From CAZDBA01 sp964503615 (GTDB taxonomy: Bacteria; Planctomycetota; Planctomycetia; Pirellulales; Pirellulaceae), in the NCBI GenBank assembly GCA_964503615.1, contig CAZDBA010000151.1:1-11722 (forward strand): a stretch of 11,722 bases of DNA, written 5' to 3'. Position 1 is the stretch's first letter. Every line of letters starts with the position of its first letter. The position numbers and the translations under genes were made by a program. The notes beneath the pieces are model-generated. The model had not been told where the DNA came from. It saw nothing but the letters and a program-made list of their open reading frames with translations, and made no database searches. This document shows, piece after piece, positions 1 to 6,961 of the stretch.

Positions 1-290
1 CTCCTGCCTCTCTCCATCTCAGCGTTTCAAATCAATCATCGGTAACTGACGAAGAATGTGGTCAAGATAAGCAGGGCTCAAAAGTCTTTTCTTTCATGGT
101 AGTTATAGAGTGTTGCGGTACGCTGAATACCGACTTTTGCAATACTTTACCGCAACTGCTTGCCCTTTATTGCACCCAGTTGCAACCCAGTTGCAAATGG
201 AATAGAGTGACCGATCTATTGAAAATCGCTGTCAGGGATGCTGCGATTTGCCCTCATACAGATACCAAAAATTAGAGTTTAAGGTTCGAC
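1..290. other. Intergenic leader upstream of the beta-propeller/ABC operon
   Basis: No coding region is supported here. The first 130 bases show nothing I recognise. From 137 onward there are three copies of the self-complementary hexamer TTGCAA (137-142, 180-185, 191-196), annotated separately as a candidate operator. A very weak promoter guess is TTGCAA at 191-196 as a -35 element and TCTATT at 215-220 as a -10 element, 18 bases apart, each matching 4 of 6 consensus bases. If right, the operator would overlap the -35 element. An AAGG at 281-284 serves as the ribosome binding site of the gene starting at 291. Confidence 0.5.
137..196. promoter_or_regulatory. Candidate operator: TTGCAA palindromes and 11-bp tandem repeat
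   Basis: Positions 180-196 read TTGCAAC-CCA-GTTGCAA, a perfect 7-3-7 inverted repeat. The same stretch contains CCCAGTTGCAA twice in exact tandem (175-185 and 186-196), so the two TTGCAA cores are 11 bases apart, about one helical turn. A third TTGCAA at 137-142 is 43 bases upstream of the second, close to four turns, so all three would face the same side of the DNA. That is typical of a dimeric repressor or activator site. The regulator is unknown; a metal-responsive regulator would suit the downstream genes, but I cannot match the site to a known consensus. Confidence 0.5.
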
Positions 291-1679
291 ATGTTGACAG
301 ATTCATTGCGATGGAAATTGGCATTTTGTGTTTTTGTGATCGGGTTGTCCGTTCTTTCAATAACTCGAACAGCAAAAGCTCAATTGGGCGGCTCGGAGCA
401 GTTGCTGCGAGTCACTTGGCAGAATGCAAAAGATCGCTCACTTCACTGGGGTGAATTCGTCCAAGTTGGACCCACGATCGTGTTTCAGGATCAAGGCAAA
501 GTAACTGGCTTTCCTGAGCTGACCGAAAGTCAAGCGCTGGGCACCATGCAACGGATCGACAATATGTTGGTGGTCGGAGTTCGTGGTGGCCCCGTAGGTC
601 AACCGCAAGGCGGGTGGCTGTCTGTGGATCTGCAAGTCACCGAGCAACCTCATGGCGATCACTCGGACTACACTTACGGCGATGCGCCGCGCGTCACTCT
701 TAGTGTATTAGACGACTCTAAAAAATATCCGATTCACTTATATGACTACAACAAAGAGTTCTACCTTGCCAACGATCCGATGAACGGGTTCACTCGCATC
801 AATCCGAGCAAGTTGATGGCAGGTGGGCAAGAGGCTCTGGGAGATTTCTATCGCGGAGGTGGCGGTCATATTACGCTCGCTGCGGTGGACAAGAAAGTGG
901 CTTACTCGACGTGGATCAACCCAACTGAAAACGGTGGTGGCCGTGTCGATGTGGTTAACCTTGAGACGCCAGGCGATGCATCTATCGCTTACTCTTTCGA
1001 GTCACCGACGTCCGGTTTGCATGGTGCGATCTCTAATAGCGGCCGCGTGTTTATGGCTCCCAAAGATGGCATCATTTGGGTGGATGCCGATCTTGATGTT
1101 AGCACGCCGGATGCGGTGAAAGTCAATCACCTTTCTTTGGGTAAGAACCCGGAAGATCAAACGCCGTATCGCACGGGTGCGTTCACGGACCACCGAGACT
1201 GGGTGTTGTTTCTGGCCGGAAAAGATGCGGACGCAGGATTGTGCATGATTCAAGCCTCGGCAGAGACTCCATCCGTCTCGAAGTTGTTGGTTGAAACCAA
1301 GCCGGGCTTGAGGCTGGGAATGCCGAAGTGCGTTACTGCCCTCAGCGGTCGAGAATATGCATTGGCGTTTCAGTCTAAACGAGCAGGTGACGCTGTCGAG
1401 CAGTTGACCGTCATCGACCTTGACCCCAACCAGGACAGGGACTTCTCCGACGCGAAGATCGAAAAATCAATCGACGTTGGTAATAGCTTGGTAGAAGGCT
1501 ACCGAGCGTATCATTCGATCAGCGTTGATGATGACGAAAAATACGCAGTGTTTACGAACCCAGCCGATGGTGAGATCTGCCTGTTTTCGCTGGACAAGTT
1601 GAAGGTTATCAGTCGCCAAAACGTAGGCGGAATTCCAACAGGGATCATTGCGGTAGGCGGTGAAGCCAGTAAGCACTAG
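291..1679 (+). CDS. Secreted beta-propeller protein, AztD-like (putative periplasmic metallochaperone)
   Basis: The 462-residue protein begins with a signal peptide: basic residue K9, a hydrophobic core at about 10-23 and a likely signal peptidase I site AKA|Q at 28-31. The rest is predicted beta strands with a YVTN-like last blade (about 416-457: FTNPADGEICLFSLDKL, then VGGIPTGIIAVGG). Residues 121-127 are HGDHSDY followed by DAP, and other well-placed histidines are H149, H193, H244 and H408. From memory, the periplasmic zinc metallochaperone AztD has a very similar layout: a D/H-rich HGDHxD segment, then AP, then a conserved P-x-H, an LHG further on, and a final G-x-P-xxxAAVGG strand. I therefore infer a metal-binding chaperone or sensor; the metal is unproven. 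The start is ATG 291 with AAGG six bases upstream. It heads the ABC operon, and the stop codon overlaps a short CACTA/TAGTG inverted repeat. Confidence 0.72.
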   Translation: MLTDSLRWKLAFCVFVIGLSVLSITRTAKAQLGGSEQLLRVTWQNAKDRSLHWGEFVQVGPTIVFQDQGKVTGFPELTESQALGTMQRIDNMLVVGVRGGPVGQPQGGWLSVDLQVTEQPHGDHSDYTYGDAPRVTLSVLDDSKKYPIHLYDYNKEFYLANDPMNGFTRINPSKLMAGGQEALGDFYRGGGGHITLAAVDKKVAYSTWINPTENGGGRVDVVNLETPGDASIAYSFESPTSGLHGAISNSGRVFMAPKDGIIWVDADLDVSTPDAVKVNHLSLGKNPEDQTPYRTGAFTDHRDWVLFLAGKDADAGLCMIQASAETPSVSKLLVETKPGLRLGMPKCVTALSGREYALAFQSKRAGDAVEQLTVIDLDPNQDRDFSDAKIEKSIDVGNSLVEGYRAYHSISVDDDEKYAVFTNPADGEICLFSLDKLKVISRQNVGGIPTGIIAVGGEASKH

Positions 1680-1686
1680 GTTAGTG
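1674..1686. repeat. Short inverted repeat CACTA-GGT-TAGTG spanning the stop codon
   Basis: CACTA (1674-1678), GGT, TAGTG (1682-1686) form a 5-3-5 inverted repeat that includes the TAG stop of the beta-propeller gene. It is too short to be a convincing terminator, and the permease gene follows within 60 bases. It belongs to the TTAGTG/CACTAA motif set that recurs near gene ends in this window. Confidence 0.35.
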
Positions 1687-1733
1687 ACAGGTCGCTGGTG
1701 TTTGCTGGATAGTTTGGGGATTTGCTCAGGGTC

Positions 1734-3173
1734 ATGGCGCAACGAATGTTACTGGCGACACGGGCGACCTTGTATAACGAGCTTCGGCTTTTGTTGAGAG
1801 ACCGATTCTGTCTTTCTCTGTTAGCCTGCTTTTCAATTGGTTTGGCATGGGCGAGTTGGAGTTCGTCCAGTCAGTGGCGCGATTTTTCGAACCAACAATC
1901 GGAGCTTCAAGCGGAAGCTCACGAAGCGTGGTTATCCCAGCCCACTACCAATGCGCACATGGCAACTCATTTTGGTCAGACGGTGTACAAGCCGGTCTCT
2001 CCGCTGGCAGGTTTCGATCCGGGCGCCGTTTCAAAATATGGCTCATCTGTATTTTTGCAAGCGCACCATCAATCATCACCCGAGAATCCACTCATTTACG
2101 ATGAAGTTGATCTGCTTCAGAACGAGGCTTATTCGCCGGCTGTGTTGCTGGAATTGTTTGGCCCGCTGTTGATCATCGTTTTGGGCATCGCATCGATTGC
2201 TCGAGAGAAAGAAGGGGGCACGCTTTCGATCCTTTTGACTTCCGGGGCGCCTTGGTCTGCAATCGCAATGGGAAAATGCTTGGCCACCATGTTCGCAATC
2301 TTCGTTGTTGCGGCGCCGGGGTTGTTTTTGCTTGCTCTGCCGTGGTTTGAAAGTAACTGCTTGTTGCCTCCTCTGGATCTTGGGGCCAGGGAAATTGTGC
2401 TGGTCGCCGCGCTGGCGATTTACTATGCCGGTTGGTTTGGCGTAACGGTTTGGGTTACAGCAAAGTCCCGCTCTCTGTCAGGCAGTTTTTCTGTTTTGAT
2501 CGCACTGTGGAGCATTGTGGCGCTGGTCATGCCACGCATTGCGGGAGACGTGGCCAGCTTTGCATCACCACTACCGACGTATGCTGAGATTCGAATGGAG
2601 AAGGAAAACGCTATACACAGCGCCAATCAATCCAGCGTCGAACAAGCCAAAGCAACTCAGGCGCTTGAGGAAAAGTTATTGAAACAGTTCAAAGTCGAGC
2701 GAATCGAAGACTTGCCAATCGACATTGCCGGTGCGCGAATGATCGCTCAAGAGGACCATGCAAATCAACTGTACGATGAAATTGAAAAGCGGGTTTCGGA
2801 TGCGAGAAAACGTCAGAACGACATCATCGGTGGGTTTCAATTTGCAAGTCCTTACATGGCAATGCGAGCCGTCTCGACTTCTTTCACAGCGACCCATCGA
2901 AACCATCATTTCGACTTTATGAGCGATGCGGAAAATTATCGCAGGCAATATGTGAAGGAGCTCAACACGGCCGAGATGAACGGAGAAGAACCGGGTAACT
3001 TGCCCGAGGAACAACGTCAGTTTTGGAGCAAAGTAACTGAGTACCAACCGGGGTTTGTCTCTGTGGTCAAGGATATAAGCGGCTGTGTGCCCGCATTGGC
3101 TTGCGTGGGTGTTTGGGGATTGCTCGCGGTTGTTGCCTCGCTCTACGGCTGTCCGCGCCGGTCCGAAAGTTAG
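1734..3173 (+). CDS. ABC-2 type transporter permease, NosY-like, DUF3526 family (first subunit)
   Basis: Integral inner-membrane subunit of the ABC machine. Counting from ATG 1734 (479 residues), helices are at about 24-42, 139-157, 182-202, 221-242, 250-270 and 450-471. Large extracytoplasmic loops lie after helix 1 (43-138) and between helices 5 and 6 (271-449). The first loop carries the typical family stretch KPVSPLAGFDPGAVSKYGSSVFLQAHHQ (spanning 86-113). The second is charged and partly coiled, and includes THRNHHFDF (387-395). The cytoplasmic motif AREKEGGTLSILLTSG (156-171), after helix 2, is characteristic of ABC-2 permeases related to NosY. A TTG at 1722 would add four residues; I prefer ATG 1734, and ATG 1746 is also possible because no site has a clear Shine-Dalgarno. 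The substrate is unknown. The histidine-bearing loops could contact the neighbouring beta-propeller, but this is inference. Confidence 0.85.
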   Translation: MAQRMLLATRATLYNELRLLLRDRFCLSLLACFSIGLAWASWSSSSQWRDFSNQQSELQAEAHEAWLSQPTTNAHMATHFGQTVYKPVSPLAGFDPGAVSKYGSSVFLQAHHQSSPENPLIYDEVDLLQNEAYSPAVLLELFGPLLIIVLGIASIAREKEGGTLSILLTSGAPWSAIAMGKCLATMFAIFVVAAPGLFLLALPWFESNCLLPPLDLGAREIVLVAALAIYYAGWFGVTVWVTAKSRSLSGSFSVLIALWSIVALVMPRIAGDVASFASPLPTYAEIRMEKENAIHSANQSSVEQAKATQALEEKLLKQFKVERIEDLPIDIAGARMIAQEDHANQLYDEIEKRVSDARKRQNDIIGGFQFASPYMAMRAVSTSFTATHRNHHFDFMSDAENYRRQYVKELNTAEMNGEEPGNLPEEQRQFWSKVTEYQPGFVSVVKDISGCVPALACVGVWGLLAVVASLYGCPRRSES

Positions 3174-3182
3174 TCGTAAGCA

Positions 3183-4730
3183 ATGCAGCAACAGAACATT
3201 CCCACCGAGAAGCGGAGTCCGATACGGTTAGCGTATTGGGAGTTGCAGATTGCGCTTCGTTCAGGTGGAATTCGAATCGCTTTGGTTTTATTTGCGCTTC
3301 TTCTGCTCGTGGCCCTAACCTTGGGGGTGATTCGTACTCAAGGAAGGCAAAACGATGTGCGGTTGGTCGAGCTGGAAAACGCCCAAGTAAAAGAACTGTT
3401 TGTATCAGTTTTACAAGGCAAAACAGATACGGCAGGCGAAACAGAAGCAACCCCGACAAGATTGACGCGTCTTTCAAAGCAGCTTCGCATGTCGGCAAAG
3501 TCACCGTATCTGGTTAGTCATGCGGACAACCTCTGGGACGTTTCCCTGTTTCCGTCGCCTCTTTCTGTGCTTTCTGTTGGAGCTAGTCAGTCGTGGCCAG
3601 ACCACTATCGAGTTAATGGCGTTTCGTTCTCAGAAACGATTCAGCGAAACGAACAAGTTCGCGCTGTTGCCAGTTTTTACGGGCCGTTTGATGTGGCGTT
3701 TGTCATTATGGCGATTGCACCGCTGATCATCATTGGGCTTTCGTTTAACGTTTCATCCGGTGATCGCGAATCCGGTTTGCAGAATCTTACTGTTGCCCAA
3801 ACGGGTCGGCTTGGAAAGTTAATGGCGGTGCGTTGCTTTGTTCGTGCGGCACTGGTGATCGGGTTGGTGGTCGGGTTGGTCAATGGGACTCTGTTGATTA
3901 CTTTTGGAACTCAATTCGATGGGAACGTCGTTGCCAACCTCATCATCTGGAACGTGTTGACAGTGCTTTACCTATTTTTCTGGTCGGCAATGTGCCTGTT
4001 TGTCAATTCGTTTGCGAGATCTTCTGCGACGAACGGGACAGCATTGTTGCTGTTTTGGTCGTTGCTGGTGATGGTGATACCTGGATTTGTTTCGCATGCG
4101 GTTCAGGAAGCGGTTCCCACTCTTCCGGAAAGCGAACTTGTTGATCGAGCGAAAGGGCTCTTCGATGAAGCGTCGAAGGATACGGGCGATATTGTCGAGC
4201 GATATCAAGTAGATCATCCCGAGGTCGAGATCGATCTGGAGGATGAGCAACAAATGGCCCTTGTAAATTACTTGTTGGCTCACGACGCGGCGGGCAATTT
4301 GGCCGTCGATAGCGTAAACTCCCATTTCTCTGCCAATTCGTTGCGAGCAAAGAACTTGGATTTATGTGCTTGGGTGTCGCCCGCGATTTCGTTTCGCAAC
4401 CAAACAGATCGGTGTTCGGGCAATAGCGAGGCAGCGTTCATTGCGTTCTCAGCTCACGCGGCCAACACTCAAGCCAAGGTTGCTAAAGTGTTTTTACATC
4501 CGAGTATTGCAAACGAGCAATGCACTGCCGAGACGATCGCAGCCTTGCCAGAGTTTCAGGAGTCGGCCATTCCCAAAACGTTTTCCGGATTTCGTTCGTT
4601 GCAGTCGATCGCCTCCGTTCTTGTTTGGTTGATTGTGCTGGTGGGCCTTGGGATAGGGCAGTTTCGCGCGAGAGCGTTGAATAGAAAACAAAAACGGTTG
4701 CGACAAAGATCAGGAGTCGAGAGTGCTTGA
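3183..4730 (+). CDS. ABC-2 type transporter permease, NosY/DUF3526-like (second subunit)
   Basis: Second permease subunit, 515 residues, starting 9 bases after the first. Topology mirrors its partner: helix 1 at about 30-50, a long outside loop (51-168), four helices at about 169-189, 219-240, 250-275 and 285-305, a second large outside loop (306-472) and a last helix at about 473-492, ending in a basic tail (RARALNRKQKRLRQR). The cytoplasmic segment SSGDRESGLQNLTVAQTGRLGKL (191-213) corresponds to the REKEGGTL motif of subunit one. The loop after helix 1 has the PSPLSVLSVGASQSWPDHY pattern usual in this class. The two permeases are diverged paralogues and probably form a heterodimer. The 3' end overlaps the ATPase gene by 8 bases, suggesting translational coupling. 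The ribosome binding site is weak (GTAAG just upstream). The substrate cannot be told from sequence. Confidence 0.82.
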   Translation: MQQQNIPTEKRSPIRLAYWELQIALRSGGIRIALVLFALLLLVALTLGVIRTQGRQNDVRLVELENAQVKELFVSVLQGKTDTAGETEATPTRLTRLSKQLRMSAKSPYLVSHADNLWDVSLFPSPLSVLSVGASQSWPDHYRVNGVSFSETIQRNEQVRAVASFYGPFDVAFVIMAIAPLIIIGLSFNVSSGDRESGLQNLTVAQTGRLGKLMAVRCFVRAALVIGLVVGLVNGTLLITFGTQFDGNVVANLIIWNVLTVLYLFFWSAMCLFVNSFARSSATNGTALLLFWSLLVMVIPGFVSHAVQEAVPTLPESELVDRAKGLFDEASKDTGDIVERYQVDHPEVEIDLEDEQQMALVNYLLAHDAAGNLAVDSVNSHFSANSLRAKNLDLCAWVSPAISFRNQTDRCSGNSEAAFIAFSAHAANTQAKVAKVFLHPSIANEQCTAETIAALPEFQESAIPKTFSGFRSLQSIASVLVWLIVLVGLGIGQFRARALNRKQKRLRQRSGVESA

Positions 4731-5427
4731 AGCAAGACAACTTACAAAGCGATATGGCGAACGATTGGCGCTTGATTCGCTCGATTTGCAGATTGGGCCG
4801 GGGGAAGTCTATTGTCTGGTCGGTGCCAATGGCGCTGGCAAGACGACGACGATTAGCCTGTTTTTGAATTTCATTGCACCCACATCGGGGACTGCGCTGG
4901 TCAACGATATTTGTATTGCGGATCAGCCCGATTTGGCGAAACGGCATCTGGCTTATATTCCCGAAACGGTTTCGCTTTATGGTCAATTGTCGGGCGTGGA
5001 GAATCTTGACTACTTTTCGACACTGGCCGGACATCGTCTTTCAAGCGATGAAAAACTGAGCTTGCTGGAGCGAGCCGGGCTGCGCCGTGAGGACGCAACT
5101 CGAAGAGCGGCTCAGTACTCCAAGGGAATGCGTCAGAAGGTTGGTATTGCAATCGCACTTGCAAAAAAAGCGTCTGCGATCCTGATGGATGAACCGACGT
5201 CAGGGTTGGACCCCCAAGCAGCGAATGAACTTTCTCTTTTGGTCAAGCAGTTGGGAGAGGAACAGACTACCGTTTTGATGGCTACGCATGACCTGTACCG
5301 CGCCAAAGAGATCGCCACTAATATCGGCATTATGAGACAGGGGAGATTGGTGGAAACGGTAAAGCCTGGTGATGTGAGTCATACCGAGCTGGAAACGATA
5401 GCGCTGCGAAGTATGCAGTTTGAGTAA
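4723..5427 (+). CDS. ABC transporter ATP-binding protein (NosF/CcmA-like)
   Basis: Cytoplasmic ATPase that would power the two permeases; 234 residues, a normal length for a stand-alone ABC-2 ATPase. Motifs in order: Walker A GANGAGKTT (34-42), Q-loop region AYIPETVSLYGQLS (77-90), signature YSKGMRQKV (132-140), Walker B AILMDEP (152-158), D-loop SGLDP (160-164) and H-loop H189. The Q-loop position is glutamate (IPE) rather than glutamine, which from memory is common in this ABC-2 subgroup and does not imply inactivity. The start is GTG 4723, supported by AGGAG at 4712-4716 and by the conserved MLEARQLTKRYG beginning. It overlaps the end of the upstream permease, which fits one coupled operon. 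Confidence 0.93.
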   Translation: MLEARQLTKRYGERLALDSLDLQIGPGEVYCLVGANGAGKTTTISLFLNFIAPTSGTALVNDICIADQPDLAKRHLAYIPETVSLYGQLSGVENLDYFSTLAGHRLSSDEKLSLLERAGLRREDATRRAAQYSKGMRQKVGIAIALAKKASAILMDEPTSGLDPQAANELSLLVKQLGEEQTTVLMATHDLYRAKEIATNIGIMRQGRLVETVKPGDVSHTELETIALRSMQFE

Positions 5428-5440
5428 GGGTAAAAGGCAA

Positions 5441-5475
5441 CACTAATTGGCACTAATCTTCTAATCTTCACTAAT
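5441..5475. repeat. Cluster of CACTAAT direct repeats after the ABC operon
   Basis: CACTAAT occurs at 5441-5447, 5451-5457 and 5469-5475, with an extra CTAATCTT duplication (5453-5460 and 5461-5468). The cluster begins 13 bases after the ATPase stop codon. Its reverse complement, ATTAGTG, is related to the TTTAGTGGAA pair at 9403-9427. Function unknown: a processing site, a protein-binding array or a dispersed intergenic repeat are all possible. Confidence 0.5.
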
Positions 5476-5513
5476 GAAGGTTGGTGATTCGGTGTTTTTG
5501 CTGCCATTCTCGC

Positions 5514-5530
5514 CTTTCGCTTGGCGAAAG
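5514..5530 (+). terminator. Short perfect hairpin CTTTCGC-TTG-GCGAAAG
   Basis: A perfect 7-base stem with a 3-base loop, 87 bases downstream of the ATPase stop. No T-run follows on either strand, so it is not a classical intrinsic terminator. It could stabilise the 3' end of the ABC operon transcript or bind a regulator for the lipoprotein gene. Terminator is the nearest available label, at low confidence. Confidence 0.3.
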
Positions 5531-5670
5531 ATGCGTACACGCATGATATTGATAGCAACTTCTCTTGTTACCACAGTCGATCTTGCTGTAAAACAGACGC
5601 CGAAATGGTCAGCGTACGGTTTGAGTCGTATCTGAAATCCCAACGCATATTGAAGTTCGAAAGAAGAGAA

Positions 5671-5732
5671 ATGGCGCGATACATTACCTTAGTTGCATTG
5701 TTGGCAATGTTTGCCGGCTGTCAAAATGGTCT
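5671..5732 (+). CDS. Lipoprotein, 5' end only (cut by the assembly gap)
   Basis: Only the first 20 full codons are visible: MARYITLVALLAMFAGCQNG. This is a lipoprotein signal peptide with arginine near the N-terminus, a hydrophobic core at 5-14 and a lipobox-like FAGC with the acceptor cysteine at 17. Upstream is a purine-rich AAGAAGAGAA just before the ATG, a usable ribosome binding site. The frame then runs into 100 N. The mature protein, its length and its function cannot be known. An upstream in-frame ATG (5521) exists but would place a long polar stretch before the signal peptide, so I reject it. Confidence 0.6.
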
Positions 5733-5832
5733 NNNNNNNNNNNNNNNNNNNNNNNNNNNNNNNNNNNNNNNNNNNNNNNNNNNNNNNNNNNNNNNNNNNN
5801 NNNNNNNNNNNNNNNNNNNNNNNNNNNNNNNN
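5733..5832. other. Assembly gap (100 N)
   Basis: A run of exactly 100 undetermined bases, the usual placeholder for a scaffold gap of unknown true size. It removes the body and end of the lipoprotein gene, and possibly further genes between it and fpr. Confidence 0.98.
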
Positions 5833-5846
5833 GCTTACGCGTCGGA

Positions 5847-6590
5847 TTACCAGTATCGTTCGACGACGATATGTCCGGGCTCTTTTCGTTTGTGGCGTTT
5901 CATTTCGCGTTTTTCGAGCAACTCTTCCATCGTGTCCAGCATGGCAGGGTTGCCGCACAGCATGATCACGGATGTGGCAGCGTCTAACGGACAGCCGGCT
6001 GCCGATTCTAACTCGCCGTTTTCGACAAGAGCGGGTAGACGACCCGAAAGCGTGCCAGAGGCTTCTTCTCGGGTTAGCGCTTGTACGAACGAGAACTGGT
6101 CGCCACGCTCTTCGCTTAACTGATTCATTTCATCGGTGTAAGCAAGATCGGCTGCGTGGCGTACACCATGGACCAACACGATTTTCTTGAAACGTTCCCA
6201 AGGCTCCGCGGTCCGTAGCATGGCGATGTAGGGGGCCAATCCTGTACCTGTTCCAGCCAACCATAACGTGTTGGCGTCAGGTGTCTTTTTTAAAGTAAAG
6301 CTGCCCGCCGCTTTTTCGCTGACCTCAACCTCGTCGCCTGGTTCGAGCGCCCATAGCTTGGGGGTAAGTTCGCCATCTTCGACGAGGACAATAAAAAACT
6401 CGATCGTTTCTTCAAAGGGAGAAGCGACCGAGTAAGGGCGATTGATTCGTTTGTCATCCTCAACTACTGCCAACTGTAGAAACTGCCCGGGAGTAAAGGA
6501 CTTCAGTTCTGGGCATTGAACGTGGAGTGTAAAGAGTCCGTCGGTCCAGACATCTTTTCTTGTGACCTTGGCTGGGCACCACTTGGGCAT
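5847..6590 (-). CDS. fpr: Ferredoxin/flavodoxin--NADP+ reductase
   Basis: FAD enzyme that exchanges electrons between NADPH and ferredoxin or flavodoxin in the cytoplasm. The 247-residue length equals that of bacterial Fpr. Visible motifs: the FAD-binding RPYSVAS (51-57), the NADP-binding GTGTGLAP (113-120), VHGVR (140-144) and CGNPAMLD (212-219). It ends ERYW (244-247), the aromatic C-terminus typical of the subclass I bacterial Fpr group. The start is ATG at 6588-6590 read leftward, with GGAG seven bases upstream. The stop codon lies only 14 bases from the assembly gap, so downstream partners are unseen. The gene is convergent with the truncated lipoprotein gene and appears to stand alone. 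Such enzymes often serve oxidative stress defence or iron-sulphur/radical SAM metabolism; the specific role here is inference. Confidence 0.93.
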   Translation of the reverse strand: MPKWCPAKVTRKDVWTDGLFTLHVQCPELKSFTPGQFLQLAVVEDDKRINRPYSVASPFEETIEFFIVLVEDGELTPKLWALEPGDEVEVSEKAAGSFTLKKTPDANTLWLAGTGTGLAPYIAMLRTAEPWERFKKIVLVHGVRHAADLAYTDEMNQLSEERGDQFSFVQALTREEASGTLSGRLPALVENGELESAAGCPLDAATSVIMLCGNPAMLDTMEELLEKREMKRHKRKEPGHIVVERYW

Positions 6591-6961
6591 TGAACCACTC
6601 CGGATATCGTAGGCAGGTTTTATTACTTAATCATGTCGGATTCAAATCAACTTTTCAAGTATGTAGTTTTCGAAGTCCAGGCATTCCTGTGATCGTCCTC
6701 TCTTTTCAGTATTGCAACACAGCACGGAAACCACAGAGAGGATAACCAAGCTTTTTTCATGTCCTTGTGTGCCAAAACCTACAACGCAGTCACTCCTCTG
6801 CTCCGAAGATTTAACAAATGGCCCGGACTGAAACGGCTTATCCCGTGTCGCAGAGAACGACCAAGTTCGGTATAGTGTGCCGGCAAAAATAGCACTTTCA
6901 ACGAGTCTGTTCTTAAGACCGTTTGAGTAACGTTTCAAAAAAGGAATAAGGCAAAAAGATA
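6591..6961. other. Divergent intergenic region (371 bases) between fpr and the exchanger gene
   Basis: No gene is supported. A 98-codon - strand frame (6642-6938) has low-complexity content and no domain, and I regard it as chance. The stretch at about 6716-6775 looks like a relic of a dispersed repeat (separate entry). Promoters for the two divergent genes must lie here, but no clear -35/-10 pair stands out. AAGG at 6948-6951 is the likely ribosome binding site for the GTG start at 6962. Confidence 0.5.
6716..6775. repeat. Possible fragment of a dispersed CACAGAG/CACGAAGG-type repeat
   Basis: The + strand reads AACACAGCACGGAAACCACA then GAGAGGATAA, and further on CATGTCCTTGTGTGCC. From memory, degenerate forms such as accacagag-cacgga and ttcgtgtccttcgtg are scattered through planctomycete and verrucomicrobial intergenic DNA, where they give spurious translations rich in SVVSV. 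The - strand frame here reads ILSVVSVLCC, which fits. Only one copy is present in the window, so repetition in this genome is not shown. Confidence 0.35.

Larger units (their letters stand above)
5428..5670. other. Intergenic region between the ABC operon and the truncated lipoprotein gene
   Basis: No convincing gene. It holds the CACTAAT repeat cluster (5441-5475) and a perfect 7-3-7 hairpin (5514-5530), both listed separately. The open frame from 5521 that runs into the lipoprotein start has no ribosome binding site or coding character, and I regard it as leader sequence. Promoter elements for the gene at 5671 are not obvious. Confidence 0.4.

Noticed and set aside
137..196. CRISPR-like or iteron origin interpretation of the TTGCAA repeats
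   Set aside because: The repeats are only 6-11 bases with no uniform spacers, and no replication or Cas gene is nearby; an operator is the simpler reading.
1722..1733. TTG start for the first permease
   Set aside because: The GGGGA at 1716-1720 lies too close to TTG 1722 to act as a ribosome binding site, and ATG 1734 is four codons downstream in frame. The difference is minor and not resolvable here.
2676..3191. A 171-codon - strand open frame opposite the first permease
   Set aside because: It lies wholly antisense to a clear permease gene, is rich in Arg/His/Cys as expected for a shadow frame, and shows no domain or ribosome binding site.
4483..5034. A 183-codon - strand open frame across the permease/ATPase junction
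   Set aside because: It is antisense to two well-supported overlapping genes, and no recognisable domain is present.
5521..6123. A + strand frame running through the N gap
   Set aside because: Continuity across the gap is artificial. After the gap it is antisense to fpr, and before the gap the real start is more likely ATG 5671.
6642..6938. A 98-codon - strand frame in the fpr/exchanger intergenic region
   Set aside because: No domain; the SVVSVLCC-like stretch fits a translated non-coding repeat; no clear ribosome binding site.
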